A DNA stretch of 64,000 bases from Lenzites betulinus (Eukaryota > Basidiomycota > Agaricomycetes > Polyporales > Polyporaceae): contig JABYQU010000011.1 in the NCBI GenBank assembly GCA_022264855.1, forward strand, positions 743,656 through 807,655, written 5' to 3'. The position numbers and the translations under genes are program-made. Every line of letters starts with the position of its first letter. Position 1 is the first letter of the stretch. The notes under the pieces are model-generated. The model saw only the letters and a list, made by a program, of their open reading frames with translations. It was not told the origin of the DNA and made no database searches. Positions 34,184-46,298 of this stretch are shown piece after piece.

Positions 34184-35541
34184 CTAGGCATTGAGACTGC
34201 GGAACACACGGCAATGAACCCTTCGAGGCAAGATATCAGTGCTCTGGTCATGGAAAGAGAAACCCCGTTCACTGACCTGTCCTCAAGAAGTTCTCCTATG
34301 GGATCTGCCATCATACATTCTGACCAAGAGTCAACATCCCATTTACACCAACCCCAACCATCCTTGATCTGCATGACTGTTAGACACGGGAACGGTTAAT
34401 CATAACGTTAACGACGTGTGCGCACCTCCGGTCGCTTGTGCGGCGCCAGAATAACCAGCCAGCGCGCCTTCGTGCTGTGTAGACACACGCGTGAGCGACA
34501 AACCGGCGGAGCGGAACATCGGCACTGGACATACCTGAGCTCCCATAACAACGCATACAGCTCCGACGGCTTCTCGATGAGGTGAAGCGCGAAGGAACAC
34601 ACTACCATTTCAATGATCGGGGTCTCCACCTTAGGCGGCGAGTGCCCGCGCAGCGAGCTCTCGGGAGAAGACGACTGTGACGAGTGGTTGCTCTTCGGCG
34701 CACCTACCGGCCTCGACGCGATCTCTGGCAGCTTGCCCTCCATAATATCTCTGAAGGAGAGCGGGTGCGCATACAGCATCGTGCGCGTGTGGAACGCCTG
34801 CGCGGTGTACTGCGCGGGCGGATATCAGTAAGGTGTTGGCCCTGCGGCGGCAATTGTCAGGGCCGGATGGGAGTACGTACTGGATCTGCCGCAAGAATGC
34901 AAGGCACGGGCATGTCGGGCGCGATAGGCGGCGGGATGCGTGCCTTGGCCGCAGAGTTGGGGCGCGCCTGTCTGGCATGCCTCTCAGCGTCGGAGTCGGG
35001 GTCCGCGTCGTGCTCCTCCTTGTTCTTGTAGGCCTGGCGCCCGGCTTGCCACCACTCGAGGACCGCGACGGAGACCTCTCCACTGCGCGCAGGCGGGCGT
35101 TGAGAAAAAGGCTACAGGAGAGAGAAGATAAACGGTTTACCTCCCTTCCGGCAAGGTTAGCATTTCACGGGAACGAGAGCGACGGAGCGGACGAACCGCA
35201 GGCCATGTCGAACACGAAGAACTTTTGGTCTTCGATGTGGGGTTGCCGCATCTTCCACCACCTATGTGCGTCATGGGAATACGTTACATGAAGTGCGGGG
35301 TAGTGAGAAGCACGAGAAGGCGTGCCTGTTCAGCCATATAAAAAGACAGTTCTTGATTCCTGGAAAGTGGGGATTACGGTATGTCGCGCCGACCTTCTTG
35401 TAGTACTAGACCAGGGATCAGCCTCGCGAATGTTGGACGCGCTCGCGCGCGGCGCACCTCGTCGACGCCATGCTCTGTGTAGTTGTCGCGCATTGAGGAC
35501 TTCAAGATGCCGGTGGCTGCGTCGCGGTCGCCCCGGGACAT
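34184..35541 (-). CDS. SAM-dependent methyltransferase of unknown substrate
   Basis: Eight exons (35541-35458, 35405-35326, 35261-35193, 35082-34881, 34809-34535, 34474-34426, 34368-34277, 34220-34184) give 295 residues. Motif I is FVFDMACGSGE, and ILAADPYT matches the acidic loop of motif II. VVCSFALHLIEKPSELYALLWEL and WLVILAPHKRPE follow as later class I methyltransferase motifs. The N-terminal MRDNYTEHGVDEYYKKVGATYRNPH and the C-terminal KDGWGWCKWDVDSW are characteristic of a fungal family I remember only as uncharacterised. Intron 35325-35262 appears to be GC-AG. The start could be the later Met of MRDNYTEHG. It is divergent from the HIT gene. Confidence 0.86.
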
Positions 35542-35816
35542 CCCTTTTGAATGTTTGGAGAATATGTCGCGCAACAGTTTGCCGGCGAAGCCTTGACGAC
35601 CTCGGAACTCCAGGCCCAGGGCGGCGGGGAAGGTCGAGAACGAGCACGCGAGGCGAGAGGTGGTGGGAGGAGTAACAAACACGCGAAGGCTTAAGTTGGG
35701 CTGCCGGGAAGAGGACGGATGGAGGAGGATCGGAGTTGCCGCGGCGCGCGCGGCTTGGTCGCGCGCTAGCGGCCCTCGCTTGTTGGCGCACGGTGCGGCG
35801 GCCTCGCGGTTGGTAC

Positions 35817-35861
35817 ATGACTACTTCGTTGTCATCATCCACAACCGTCGCCGCCCATTAA
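35817..35861 (+). promoter_or_regulatory. 15-codon upstream ORF overlapping the HIT start codon
   Basis: ATG ACT ACT ... CAT TAA ends exactly on the HIT start: the last A of TAA is the A of ATG (TAATG). If transcribed, it would place the main ORF under termination-reinitiation or leaky scanning. Confidence 0.5.
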
Positions 35862-36591
35862 TGACCTCCTTCATCATCAAGGCGCACGAGAATCGCCCGC
35901 TTCACCCACAGTGGTCCGCGGATCCAAGCTGCATCTTCTGTGCAATCATACGCGGCGACGCACCCGCACACAAGCTATACGAGACGGACAAGGTCATCGC
36001 GATCCTAGGTTGCGTTTAGCTTCCCCCAGCTCGGTTAGACTCGTTGATCTCACCCCAGCAACTGCCGACGGCGCACCCTTCGTGCCCTGAACGCGCAGAC
36101 ATCTTGCCCTTACGTCCTGGCCACGCCTTGGTCATCCCCAAGGTGCACATCCCGCGCGTCTCGGAGCTCCCTGACGAGTTTGCGGCGGAGTGCGGCATGG
36201 CCGTCTCCAGAGTCGCGCGGGCCATTGCTTCAGGTGCGATCCGAGCCGGTGTGCCCGTAGGCGATGCCCGCGCTGACGTCCACGAATAGCGGTCGGAAAC
36301 ACAGGGCTGAACGTGGTGTGCAATCAGGAGTATGCACAGGCCGTGAACCACGTACGGCACACGTCCGTAAGCTGGCCTACCCCACAAATCATGTCTCACC
36401 GCTGCCCTCAGGTGCACTATCACATCATTCCCGCCCCGCGACCGGGAGAGAGCGAGGACGCGGAGAGGAGCGACCACGTCACAAGAACTCTGACACAGAA
36501 GGAGATGCATCAGCTGGAGTTTGAGTCCCGCGGCAGCCTGGAGGACGAGTCGGCCAAGAGGCTCGTTGACAGCATCCGCGCCCGCCTATAG
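35861..36591 (+). CDS. HIT-family nucleotide hydrolase (HINT-like)
   Basis: Exons 35861-36008, 36099-36233, 36290-36351 and 36412-36591 give 174 residues. HIT proteins hydrolyse nucleoside phosphoramidates or related nucleotides. CIFCAIIRGDAPAHKLYETDKVIAILD is the zinc-ligand N-terminal part, followed by LPLRPGHALVIPKVHIPRVSELP, GLNVVCNQ and the triad HVHYHIIPAPRP with the catalytic central His. A charged C-terminal helix of ~45 residues extends beyond the minimal HINT domain. The first intron has a weak donor (GTTGCG). A 45-nt upstream ORF overlaps its start codon. Confidence 0.92.
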
Positions 36592-39208
36592 AATTAGTGT
36601 GCCATCAGTTCGCAGCACGCCGACGTGTCGTAGGCTTTGTTCGAGAGCATGGCGCTAGGCACTCGTCAACAGCCCAACGTCTGCAAACCCCATCAAATTA
36701 TCAAAGCCGCAACGGCACGTCCGAGAATAGTCTCAAAAGAATCGTCCGGTGTGTCGACCTTGCAACCGCTCTGCAAACTACCATCGAACATCCCCACCAC
36801 CTTACTCTCGTATGTCTGGGCAGAGGCGTACGCAGACCATCAACACATGTACATTGAACGCACCCACAAGCTGGATCTACATGTGCTTCACGGTTACATG
36901 TGGCACAAAGTTCATGGAGCTTTGTTATACTTGCCAATCGTCGGCCGCACGACTTCGGTCAACATCGCACCATCCGAAGACCTGTGTCCGAAGCCGCAGG
37001 CGACGGATGGTCAGAACTCCATTAGCGGAGCAGGGTACTCTCATGATCATACTCCGTGCCGCAAGAGCAAAATTCAGAAGAAGCATGGTCACCCGAATCT
37101 TAATCTCTCCGGTCGATGCGGCAGCTCTCTAGTCATAACCCCATTTATATTGACGATGGGCATTACACAGGTCGGTGAGGCCCCGTTGTGTTCGCACATG
37201 CACATACACGCAAGGAAGTTCGCTATCGTTCTTAGATGTCCCAAGTTCTTCTAACGGCATATGCATCATCCACCACCAGTGCAAACTCTCTCCTCGCGCC
37301 GCACCAGTCGGGTGCGTTGCTAATTTTTCCAGTCCACAGTGCGGTGCTTGGCCATGAACTTGAAGGTGACATACTTCTCGACGTTGACATCCTGGCATCC
37401 GACTCAGTGCTGGTGCACCGCAACGGCGCTGCAAGGCGCATATCTCCGGGGTGTTCGGGGCATATACACATACCTCTCACTAGCGCCCCGCGCTGCCCTA
37501 CGATGGCGCAGGGTCATCCTAGACGAGGTATGTCACTTGCCGTATCATGCGTCCGCATACATAACAGCATATAGACGTCGTAATGAGTTCAACGTTATGT
37601 TAGCCGCCGCAAAGCGAGGCGCTCGGTCCGAGTCCTGGTCTCCTCTCCGGCTTTCGAAAGGACGCCGCCGCATCCATCAGTACCCCTGGTCCTGTAACCC
37701 GGTAGCCTCCGTAACGGAGTCCGTTGACATATGTGGGGTCGTAAAGTTGCAGATACACTCATGGGTTTGCTCTCTATATTCCTAAACACCAACAGATGCG
37801 ACCATTCGAGCGGCATGAGTATCAATGCCTATGACGTTCGTAGCGTATTGGATGGAAAGGCTGTGGTGGTAAGTTCTGTTGCTTGTGGATGCACCCTTGA
37901 TTCAAATCTCGGCAGCTCCGATGGCTTACCGCTCGCATAGAGATCAGGAACCTAATACCCAGTACGCGCGCGGAGGTGTGTCTAAAGCCGCCGGAATGCT
38001 CGCCAAACAGTGGCCGTCCACCTCGTCTTGCCAGCAGTGCGCGTTCCACACAGACGACAGAGAAGCGGGAATTTCGGCGTTCGCCCATCGGACGTTCGCG
38101 AAACCCAAGTCCCGACAGCTTTAGCGTGCCACCAAAGGCCACAAATGCAGCCTCCTGGCCAACGAGAGGTGCGTAAATGTGTGCCGGTAACCGTCCGGAA
38201 TCCCCCGGAATCCCGAGAGCGCTCGAGGCGCAGGCCCGAGGCTGGAGCGCGGATGTTGGCTCATCCGTGGCGCCGTCTGGAGGCTCCGAACACAGAACCA
38301 CGGTGTTGGTATGGTGTGCACATCCCACAGTCCTTCTGACCGAAGACCCTGGTACGACCGTCACCTCCAAGATGGCGAACAGGCTGTCCAATGGTGATTG
38401 TGGCGTTCTCGGAGAACAGGAAGGCCTAACATCGCACCACTGGCTCGCCGTGGGTATCCACCTGGGCTACGCGAGCCAGTCTGGGAACCGGGTGAGCTCA
38501 TCGAAACTATGTCGATGTGACCGCAGCAGAACTCTGGCGGGAAGGCGCGGACGGGCGTCGGGAGGAGCAAACACTCGCATTTCGGTATTTCTACGCAAAT
38601 TTGGTTGAGCGGCTTGGCGACTGATCGCGATCAGGCACTTGCCCCCATCATCTCGAGTACACCTCCACTGAATCCAGTCTGTTTACCCCGCAGGCTACGC
38701 GACCGAGGTTCGTCCGTCGCGTCCTCAGTCAACATGCGCGCTCGGCGGAATGTCTTACAAGGCAACATCGCGACGGTTTTTGGAGCGCGCCGGCCACAGC
38801 GCTGCGCGTGCCCCCGTCACTTGAGAGCCAGGGGTGGCTCAGTGCGCTGCGGCCTGATATACGGTGGACGAGTTCTCCACCCCCGGACTGGTCATGGGGC
38901 TTCTGCAAGCGGCTAGATCGCGATGTGGTGGGGGCGAGGTCGACGGACGTATCTGGGGCAGACGCGCTAAAGCACCGTCCTCGAAGTCTATTTTTCGCAG
39001 CCACATCCCCGCTCGGCGGGGCCCCCGTTGTGGCAGTCCTGCACGATCGCAACGGCGCCTCCAACACCTGGCGTGGGCATTTTATAAAAGCGAGACCATG
39101 CGAGTCGACGGGAGGATTTCCCCTACCCCAGGCCATTCCGCAGTACATACTTCTCCTCGCCCCCGACAGTTCTCTGGTGGTCACTGAGGCGCTGCATGGG
39201 GCCCCGCA
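36592..39208. other. 2.6-kb interval with no supportable gene
   Basis: Neither strand gives exons that join with good splice sites into a recognisable protein. Longer open frames (for example 36637-37254 + and 37822-38391 -) have the composition of random GC-rich DNA. A fragment near 37470-37530 reads LRWRRVILDE, faintly like the DEAH-box segment of SNF2 helicases, but its surroundings change frame. It could be a decayed gene or transposon. Confidence 0.4.
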
Positions 39209-41097
39209 ATGACCCCGGACGAGTATGCCACTGTGGTGAAAGAGAGCAGTGAGCTCCAGACTACCTTCGTGAGTGTCGTCTGACCAGGTCTATGGAGCAA
39301 GGGTTGATCATTAACCCTGAGACGCACAGTATGTCGGCATCGCTAGCTTCACCGTGCTGATATGGGACCACTTGATCACTCTACCCGATGAGGTGTGCCT
39401 TCACTGACCGCTTGGACTATCGTGCGTGATACTAAACATTTCCACAGATCGAGTACGTCTGGAAGCGTCACAAAAGCCCGCGTACGCACGTTGCCCTTTC
39501 AGTTGTTTCCTGTATGCTTACCATGGCGTTGACACACTCGACTAGTCATCTATCTCTTTTTCTTGGTAAGTTTTCTCTTGGATGTTTCTGTGCATCCTCT
39601 CTAACCCTCTGGCTAGAACCGCTATCTGACCCCGCTCGGCTTCATCGTCAATTTGTTCGGTGCGTCTACTCATGGTATATGTCATGGGCGGAGCCTTACA
39701 TATATGTGTAGCGTACTTTTCTCCTGTATGGACTGATTCTGTGAGTTTTCACCATTGCATCAAGTGAGCATCCTGCTCACGCGCCTTTATCCTAGACGTG
39801 AGTTTGGTATCAACGCATCCAACGAGAGCGTAGTCTGAGCATTCGTAGATGTAACCACTTTGTACGTTACGAAGGGAGTATGACCGTCATTGGTATCAAT
39901 GTCGCTGCTCTTATGATGCTGCTACGGTAAGTGCGAGCATGTCTGATTGAACATCCTAGTTCATCAAATCCTTATTCTCCAGGATTTACGCCATGTACGA
40001 GCGAAACAAGTTGATCGTGGGATTCGTTACTGCGCTCTTCATCGTTGAGCTCGGTGTCAATGCATGGCTCCTCACGAACGGTATCGGTACGTTGCGACCT
40101 GTGGATACTTCGAACTGCCTATCCTAAAACTCCTCGTAGCCGTCGGTCATACCAGCGGCATCACCGGTGCGTGAATATCAGTTTGTTCCCAGAGCAGGTT
40201 TTTACTAGTTCTAGGTACAGCATGCACTATGATCTTTGATCCGGAGAAGGTGTAAGTCTCCCCTCAATGGTCTCAATCCATGCCTGCGGAAAGCTCACTG
40301 GCGTGGCTTGCAGCAAAGGCCCAATCGCATCGGCATCAGCATGGCTCCCGCTCTTGTTCGACACCGTGGTCCTCATTCTCACCCTCAACCGCACGTACAC
40401 TGGGATCATGAATCCGACGGCAGGACGGATCATGCGCACCCTGCTCAAGGAGGGGCTCATGTACTACAGGTACGTCGGCCTCCAACCTTCTCGCCGAGAA
40501 TAACACTGACGTCGTATGATCCCCAGCGTCATCTTCGTTATCACTCTCATCCTGACCCTGATGATCGTCTCCGCCCCCGACGGCCTGAAGAACGTAACTG
40601 CGCAGTACGTTAGCTTCCCCTTGGCCGAATGACCCCTCTCTAACACCGACGTACCTTCTGCAGGACTGAATACCTGTGAGTGCAGCCCGACAATCGGTGC
40701 CTTCTAACTCCTACCACCTCATTGCTCACCCCGCGCGACCCTTCATGATTACAGTATGACTGTCGCAATGATGTCGCGCATCACCCTGCACCTCAAGAAG
40801 CACGCCGACGCGCCGACGGACTCCCTAGGGCTCTTCTCCTCCTCCGAGCCGCCTCCGCCGACACGCACGAGCCGCGTGCGCGGGCTGCGCTTTGCGCGCG
40901 GCTCCGCGAGCGTCGGCACCGCGCTGAACATCACCGTGCAGGAGTACTCGACGGTGCACGACGACCGCGGCGAGGAGCTCCCCGCGCCGCCCTCGCGGGC
41001 CCGCGCGAAACGCGGGAGCGAGTGGCACGAGATGGCCCCGGTGCGCGTGAGCATCCCGTCCGTAGAACCCGCGCGTGGGCGAGGAAAAGGGATGTAG
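39209..41097 (+). CDS. DUF6533-family integral membrane protein, 15 exons
   Basis: Exons 39209-39268, 39330-39392, 39448-39481, 39546-39565, 39617-39659, 39712-39740, 39796-39797, 39849-39926, 39983-40086, 40140-40166, 40215-40251, 40314-40469, 40527-40604, 40664-40675 and 40755-41097 total 1086 nt, 361 residues. The family is abundant in agaricomycetes and its function is unknown. The N-terminal DUF6533 region is recognised from IASFTVLIWDHLITLPDEIEYVWKR and NRYLTPLGFIVNLF. About seven membrane helices follow, with RIYAMYERNK between them and ACTMIFDP in a loop, and the cytosolic tail is Pro/Arg-rich. The 2-nt exon restores frame and the one-residue spacing before CNHFVRYEGSM. An alternative acceptor at 39829 would add seven residues instead. 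Confidence 0.82.
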
Positions 41098-41403
41098 GGC
41101 AGTGATGTTGAGGAATATACCTTCTTATGGTCTTTTTTGGAGTACTGTAGTATTACCACCTATCTATACGCTATGTATCGACGCCGTAGTAGTCTACCCT
41201 ACCTTGCTTGGAATATCATGTCGCACTCGCTTTGCCCTGAAGTACTAGTTGAAGTTGACGTCCGCGACACACTTCATCGTACCAACAGCACAACAACACG
41301 GATATGTATAATTACAGATCCGGCCGTGGGGATGTTCTACAGCACCGTACAGATTCTAATATACAACAAGCATACATCCACGGCTTCACCACACTTCCCG
41401 AAC
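41098..41403. other. Convergent 3' flanks of DUF6533 gene and DDB1
   Basis: A 306-base AT-richer spacer; nothing else seen. Confidence 0.5.
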
Positions 41404-44400
41404 TTAGTGCAGGCTTTGCATTTGAACAAGCACGTCCTTGACCGTCGCGAGCGGCAGCGTAATCCGCTCTGCCTCGATGTCGCCCTCCATCAGCTTCTGC
41501 GGGTCCGCATGCGTCAAGAACGTCTCTAAGAAGTCGCCATCCAGGAAGCCGTACGACGCTTCCGCGTCCGTGTGCCCACGCGGCGTCGCCGGGGCTCTTC
41601 GCCTGTACCGACCGAATGGTCAGCGAAATCTCAGCTGATGATAACCGGAAGACCTACTTGGTGTGGTTGACCCCACCAGGGCCGACGATGACCTTTGCCA
41701 TGTTGCGCTGCAGCGCGGTCATGTGGAGCGACATCGCGTCGTTAATGTCCAAGACGACACCAATGCGGCCAGTGGATGTGAAGAATACGTGGCTGGATTT
41801 GATGGCTTGGTCTTCGGCGAGGTCCGCAGACGAGAGTGCTCCTGGCAATACATCCTGTGTCAGCTCGGGTCGGACGCTGAGACGAATGACACGCCGTACC
41901 TTTGATGAACTTGTTGATGACCTCGTCGATGTGGTACACGCCGTCCTTCTCCAAGATTGTTCTCTGCGGGCCCCTTTGAAGGGAGAACGAGAACAAGTTA
42001 CAATCGCTCTGCAAATCACACGTATTAGAGCAGGAGCAGACGAGGAAAACATCTGATACCCACATTAGCCCCAATAACGCCGTTCCCCGTGCTCTCGACC
42101 GCGACAGGCCACAACGGGCCATAATCTCGTGCAGCACTCTCGAGCTTCGCGGGCTCTTGCGTGACGTTCAGCACGGACACGGAGCTGATCGCGTCGCCCA
42201 CGATCAGGTGCTGTCCGTCCCACACCAGGTTCGTCACGAAGTGGTTGTGGTTCCACTCCGCGGTCTTGCGTAGGGAGAGTAGCTCAGCGTCGCCGGCTTG
42301 CCGTTTGCGAATCTCAAAGAGCAGCACCTACGGAACACACGCTTTTAGTATAACTGTTGCTGCATTTGAGTTGAGCTTCGACGTACGTTGGTGTTGATGG
42401 CCGCCGCGATGAGGTTCTCGGAGATAAGCGCAAGGGCATATACGCAACCCTTGACTTTGTGCATTGTCAGGGTGTTCAACGTGCGTACGCCATCCGCCGA
42501 AGAAAGTGAAAAGAGTAAGAGCCGTCCGCTAGACGGTTCGCGCTCTTCTGGGCGGATGACGACTGTGCCTAAGCAGAACACCGGGCTGGACTCCGAGCCG
42601 TCCCCGGGTAAGGCGAGTACCGCTGAGGGTTCCTCTTCTGGATCACACTGGAAGTGATGTACCTCTGTAGGGAAATGGAAATGGTCAGTAACCTAGCATA
42701 TAGATATAGCAGCGTGATTTAGAGGCGAACGTTTGAAGGAATTAGCGTCAAGCAGCTTGAACGAGCCGGTGACGGCTTCGAGATCGCCCACGCGATCCGG
42801 TACGGTTCGAGTACACGCTACGCCAAGAACTTGTTGCCCCGCGTTGTATGCCATCTTCCTTGGGTTGTCCATTCCGAGAGGAATCTGTTTGAACTGTCAA
42901 AACGGTGTCCTCAATAAGGAGACAGCTTGCGCGTACTGTACGAATCTGCATCTTGTCCACACCTCGAACATTTCCGATCAACAACCTCGAGGGCGTCGCG
43001 ATCGCCAAGCACGACGGGAAAGCCGCCGTATTCAGTGTCACAGCCCGTACGGCATACTTTATTTTCAACGTCAGTAGAGCTCCAAAGTCAGATAAGTAGA
43101 CACAGACCTTGACTCCAACGGGGGACGGTCGTATCCGCTGCCTGTCCCAGTACAGTACGTTCGAGCGCGCGCCACTCGCGATGACCACCGTCCTTCCGTC
43201 AACCGAGCACAACGACAAGCTAGCGGGGGCGTTCCCGAGCCCGCTGACCTTCTTGTCGTGCAGCTCGCCGTCACGCAGTGCAAACGTCATGATATTCCCG
43301 TCAGCGAGACCCGCGAGGAGGTGTGGCCGGAAATCCGGTTCCTTCGCCCGCGCCCCGGTGCCGAAGTTGTGCAGGAGGATGGAGCGCGGGAGGGCCGGCA
43401 GGGTGACTTCACAGACAGGGTTCAGGTACGACTCGGGTGAGTCGAGCGAGAGGATGGCGATCTTGTTCGAACCCCAGAATGAGACCGCGATCGAGGTCGC
43501 GTAGCTCTTTGTGGGGTCAAACGGCGTGCAGGAGATGGCGCAGATCTCGTCAGAGAAGTCGCGGGACCTGCGGAATGGTCAGTATCAATAGGCACGATCT
43601 ACTCTGTCTGGGCGGAGGACTTACTTGACGACCTGTAGTTCGTCGTTTGTACCCAGATTGAGCAGAACCAAACGGCCACCGCTCAGCCCTACGACGAACT
43701 GACTTGGGCTCATCGCTCCAGCAACGACCTCCTTTCCCGCCCACTTGATATCTCCGGATTTCTTGGGATACCAGCCCTCGCCCACAGTTGAGAATGTGTT
43801 TAGAGTCGAATCATGCTCCAGTAGCTGTACTCCCTCTGTAGTGATCTGTACGGCAAGCGGGGAGTCAACATAGGAGGACGTGGTGCGCCCACCGTTGGTC
43901 GTCGTTTGTCTCCGGGGTATGTTCCCCACAACGTAGGTGGGCACATTCGTCGCGAAACCCGCAACCAACGGGTCTAGGTGGGTGATCGTCTCCTTGCCCG
44001 CAAACGAGAATACGAGGGTCTCGCGCACGGTAGAGATCACGAGGTGTGTGTGGACTCTGCGCAACAGCGTGAGCTTATGTTCAAGAGCTTATCCAAGTGT
44101 ATACTTACGCGTTATGGAAACGGGATCGGACTGGCCAGATATCGGTCACGCCAGACATGCCGTCCAACCTGGCTTGCTCTTGGAAATCTGCCTCTGTACG
44201 GATGACACGCAGCGAGCCGGTATTACGCGCACCGGAGGCAGTTATAACCTGAGGCTACAATGGGGCATGTCAGCACCAAACAACTCAGTCACCACCAGAT
44301 GTCTGCTATTTGCAAGCCTACCTGTCCGCTCCCGTCAATATCGGCGAGCGCGGCGTCCAAGATCGGCGCAATGTTGTCGTAGGTCTGCAACACCTCCAAA

Positions 44401-45986
44401 AACGTGCCTTTGGTTCGGACAATCTTCCCCTCCTTTATTGGGACATCTTCCGTGTCGTCTTCCATGCGACCTTTTCCCTTATTTGACCCACCTGCTAGGT
44501 CAGACGGGGAAACAGTGGCTATTCCTTTAGGTATTGGCAACGTATCGGTCCCCGCGTTCGCAATGGGCGCCGAATGTATGCGTAGCAGTTGCGGGTCGCC
44601 AAAGTGAGACCCCACATACAGGAGTTGCGAGGAAAGGTAGGTCAGGCTGGTCGCAGAGGAAGTCTAGAAGGTGCGGTAGGTTGGAAAAACCCCAACACAG
44701 TAGTGATGCATGCATACCTCGCCCAGTGGAATGAGCGTGAAGCCGACATTCTCCGCGTTGAATGCAAGCATTGCGAGACGGCCGTAGGCATCACCTAAGA
44801 GTATTCGTCGACATTTCTTGTCCACGGCACACCACCTATTTTATATCATCAATACGAGTCACATTTCCCTGCTATATCGCTCCTCAACTTACGCGGTGAC
44901 CGACGTCCATGGCCATTTCAATGTCGCCCTGGCCTTGACCTTCCGCGTCTCGCGCTCTTTCTCTTTCTCCTTCGCCTTTGATACCTCAGACTGTACTGTG
45001 CTCGATAGACGCTTGCTCAGCCGCCGTTGTTTCTCCTTGCGCGTGTCCTGCTGATATTGTGAGGCATTCTCGAAGAATGCTACCTTGCGTCCCCCGAGCA
45101 CGAGCACGCCACCTCGGTGCGCAGGACCGGTCTCGTCTTCGTCATCGTCTTCTGGACCGGTTAAGTGTCGCGGGATTGCAACAAGAAGAGGCGGAGGCTC
45201 TAGAGAGGGAAACGTGCGTTCCGAGAGCTGGGTCGTTATCAGTACATTCGAATGCGCGGCCGATAGCTCCAAGTCATCCAGAAGTACATCGCGAGAGAGC
45301 AGTTGCAGCTGGCGCCGATGAGTGTAGTGCAGGAGGGCGAGCGTGAAGCGGTCCTCTTGGTCCGTGTATAAGAAAGTGAACGACAGTAGGTTAATCTCAG
45401 GCAACCTGCAATATTGGAAGGGAGATGAGTTTGGTTCTGGTCACAGCGTAGTCGGTCTACGCACGATACATCGAAAGCTTGCCCAAGCTTATCTTTCTCT
45501 ATCTTCACTACTTTAAGCTTTCCAGCGTAGCAACTCGCTACCGCAACCTGGCCGGTGGGATCGACCTGGAAGTCCGTTACGAACTCGGCCTGGCGCGCGG
45601 CGGGGTCCACAAGGGAGTGAGAGCTCCCCGAGGTGAGTGCGGCGACACCTCCGTCGGAGAGGTAAGACATAAGCACAAGTTTCGCATCAGGATGATCTGT
45701 CATAACTAGCAGTTTCGACTCTCCGCCAGCCTGAGAAGCGTGAGCACTTCTGCAGATGTACTATGCGCGATCGACTTACCCTTGCAGGGACCGCACGCAC
45801 TCCCACAATCCTCCCCCACATGTCTGCGGAGCATTCTAACTTCAGACCATCGGGCTGAAGAGAGTACACCTCCAATCGGTCTGTCTTCGCCACCACCAGG
45901 TGCTCAAGCGTGGAATCGGGCGTGAGGGAGCATTTCAGCGAGTGTGTGACGGAAGACGAGGGATGAAATGTGCCGACAACTCTCAT
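41404..45986 (-). CDS. DDB1: DNA damage-binding protein 1 (DDB1), CUL4 ligase adaptor
   Basis: Fifteen exons (45986-45780, 45730-45465, 45405-44893, 44835-44718, 44663-44322, 44254-44109, 44056-43625, 43567-43108, 43056-42937, 42884-42731, 42664-42387, 42327-42064, 42008-41900, 41841-41658, 41602-41404) give 1263 residues. DDB1 bridges CUL4 to substrate receptors in nucleotide-excision repair and replication control. The start resembles human DDB1 closely: MRVVGTFHPSSSV, LEHLVVAKTDRLEVYSL, CSADMWGRIVGVRAVP. Later marks are RRILLGDAYGRLAML, LPRSILLHNFG, LAIATPSRLLIGNVRGVDKMQIRT, HNHFVTNLVW and a C-terminal LMEGDIEAER...VLVQMQ that matches the CPSF-A end. Seven-bladed WD-like BPA, BPB and BPC propellers are expected. 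An acidic insert (DDDEDE) and a Lys/Arg/Glu-rich linker lie near residues 210-260. Exon 14 uses the second of two possible acceptors. Confidence 0.95.
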
Positions 45987-46298
45987 CGCGACTATAACGA
46001 CGCATCCGCCGTACTGCCAACGGCCTTGAAGGTAGGGGGAAGACGACGAGGGAGCGTGGTAAGGGTCTGGGCGAAGCTGAGCTGACTGAAGCCGCCAATC
46101 TGAATTGCGAGCGCTAGTACTAGCGTAGGTAAGTACGTCACATGCATAGGCGCCGGCCGCGGATAAATCTTGGGATCAAGATGATATAAGTACACAGAGA
46201 GGTGAGAGCGTCGATAGCTATATACAAAGACATGTGTGTACGTAGGGCAGCGAGCGGAGTATGTGGAGAGAAGGTATAGCGAGTCGACAGAACGAAAA
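45987..46298. promoter_or_regulatory. DDB1 promoter / DPB3-like 3' flank
   Basis: A 312-base spacer between two minus-strand genes. No defined element identified. Confidence 0.4.

Noticed and set aside
33971..34399. 142-codon plus-strand frame
   Set aside because: Overlaps antisense the last exons of the methyltransferase, whose WGWCKWDVDSW segment is family-specific.
36637..37254. 205-codon plus-strand frame after the HIT gene
   Set aside because: No recognised motif, many rare-type stretches, and no supporting splice or promoter signals.
37822..38391. 189-codon minus-strand frame
   Set aside because: Low-information sequence rich in Arg/Gly/Ala without conserved blocks; probably chance.
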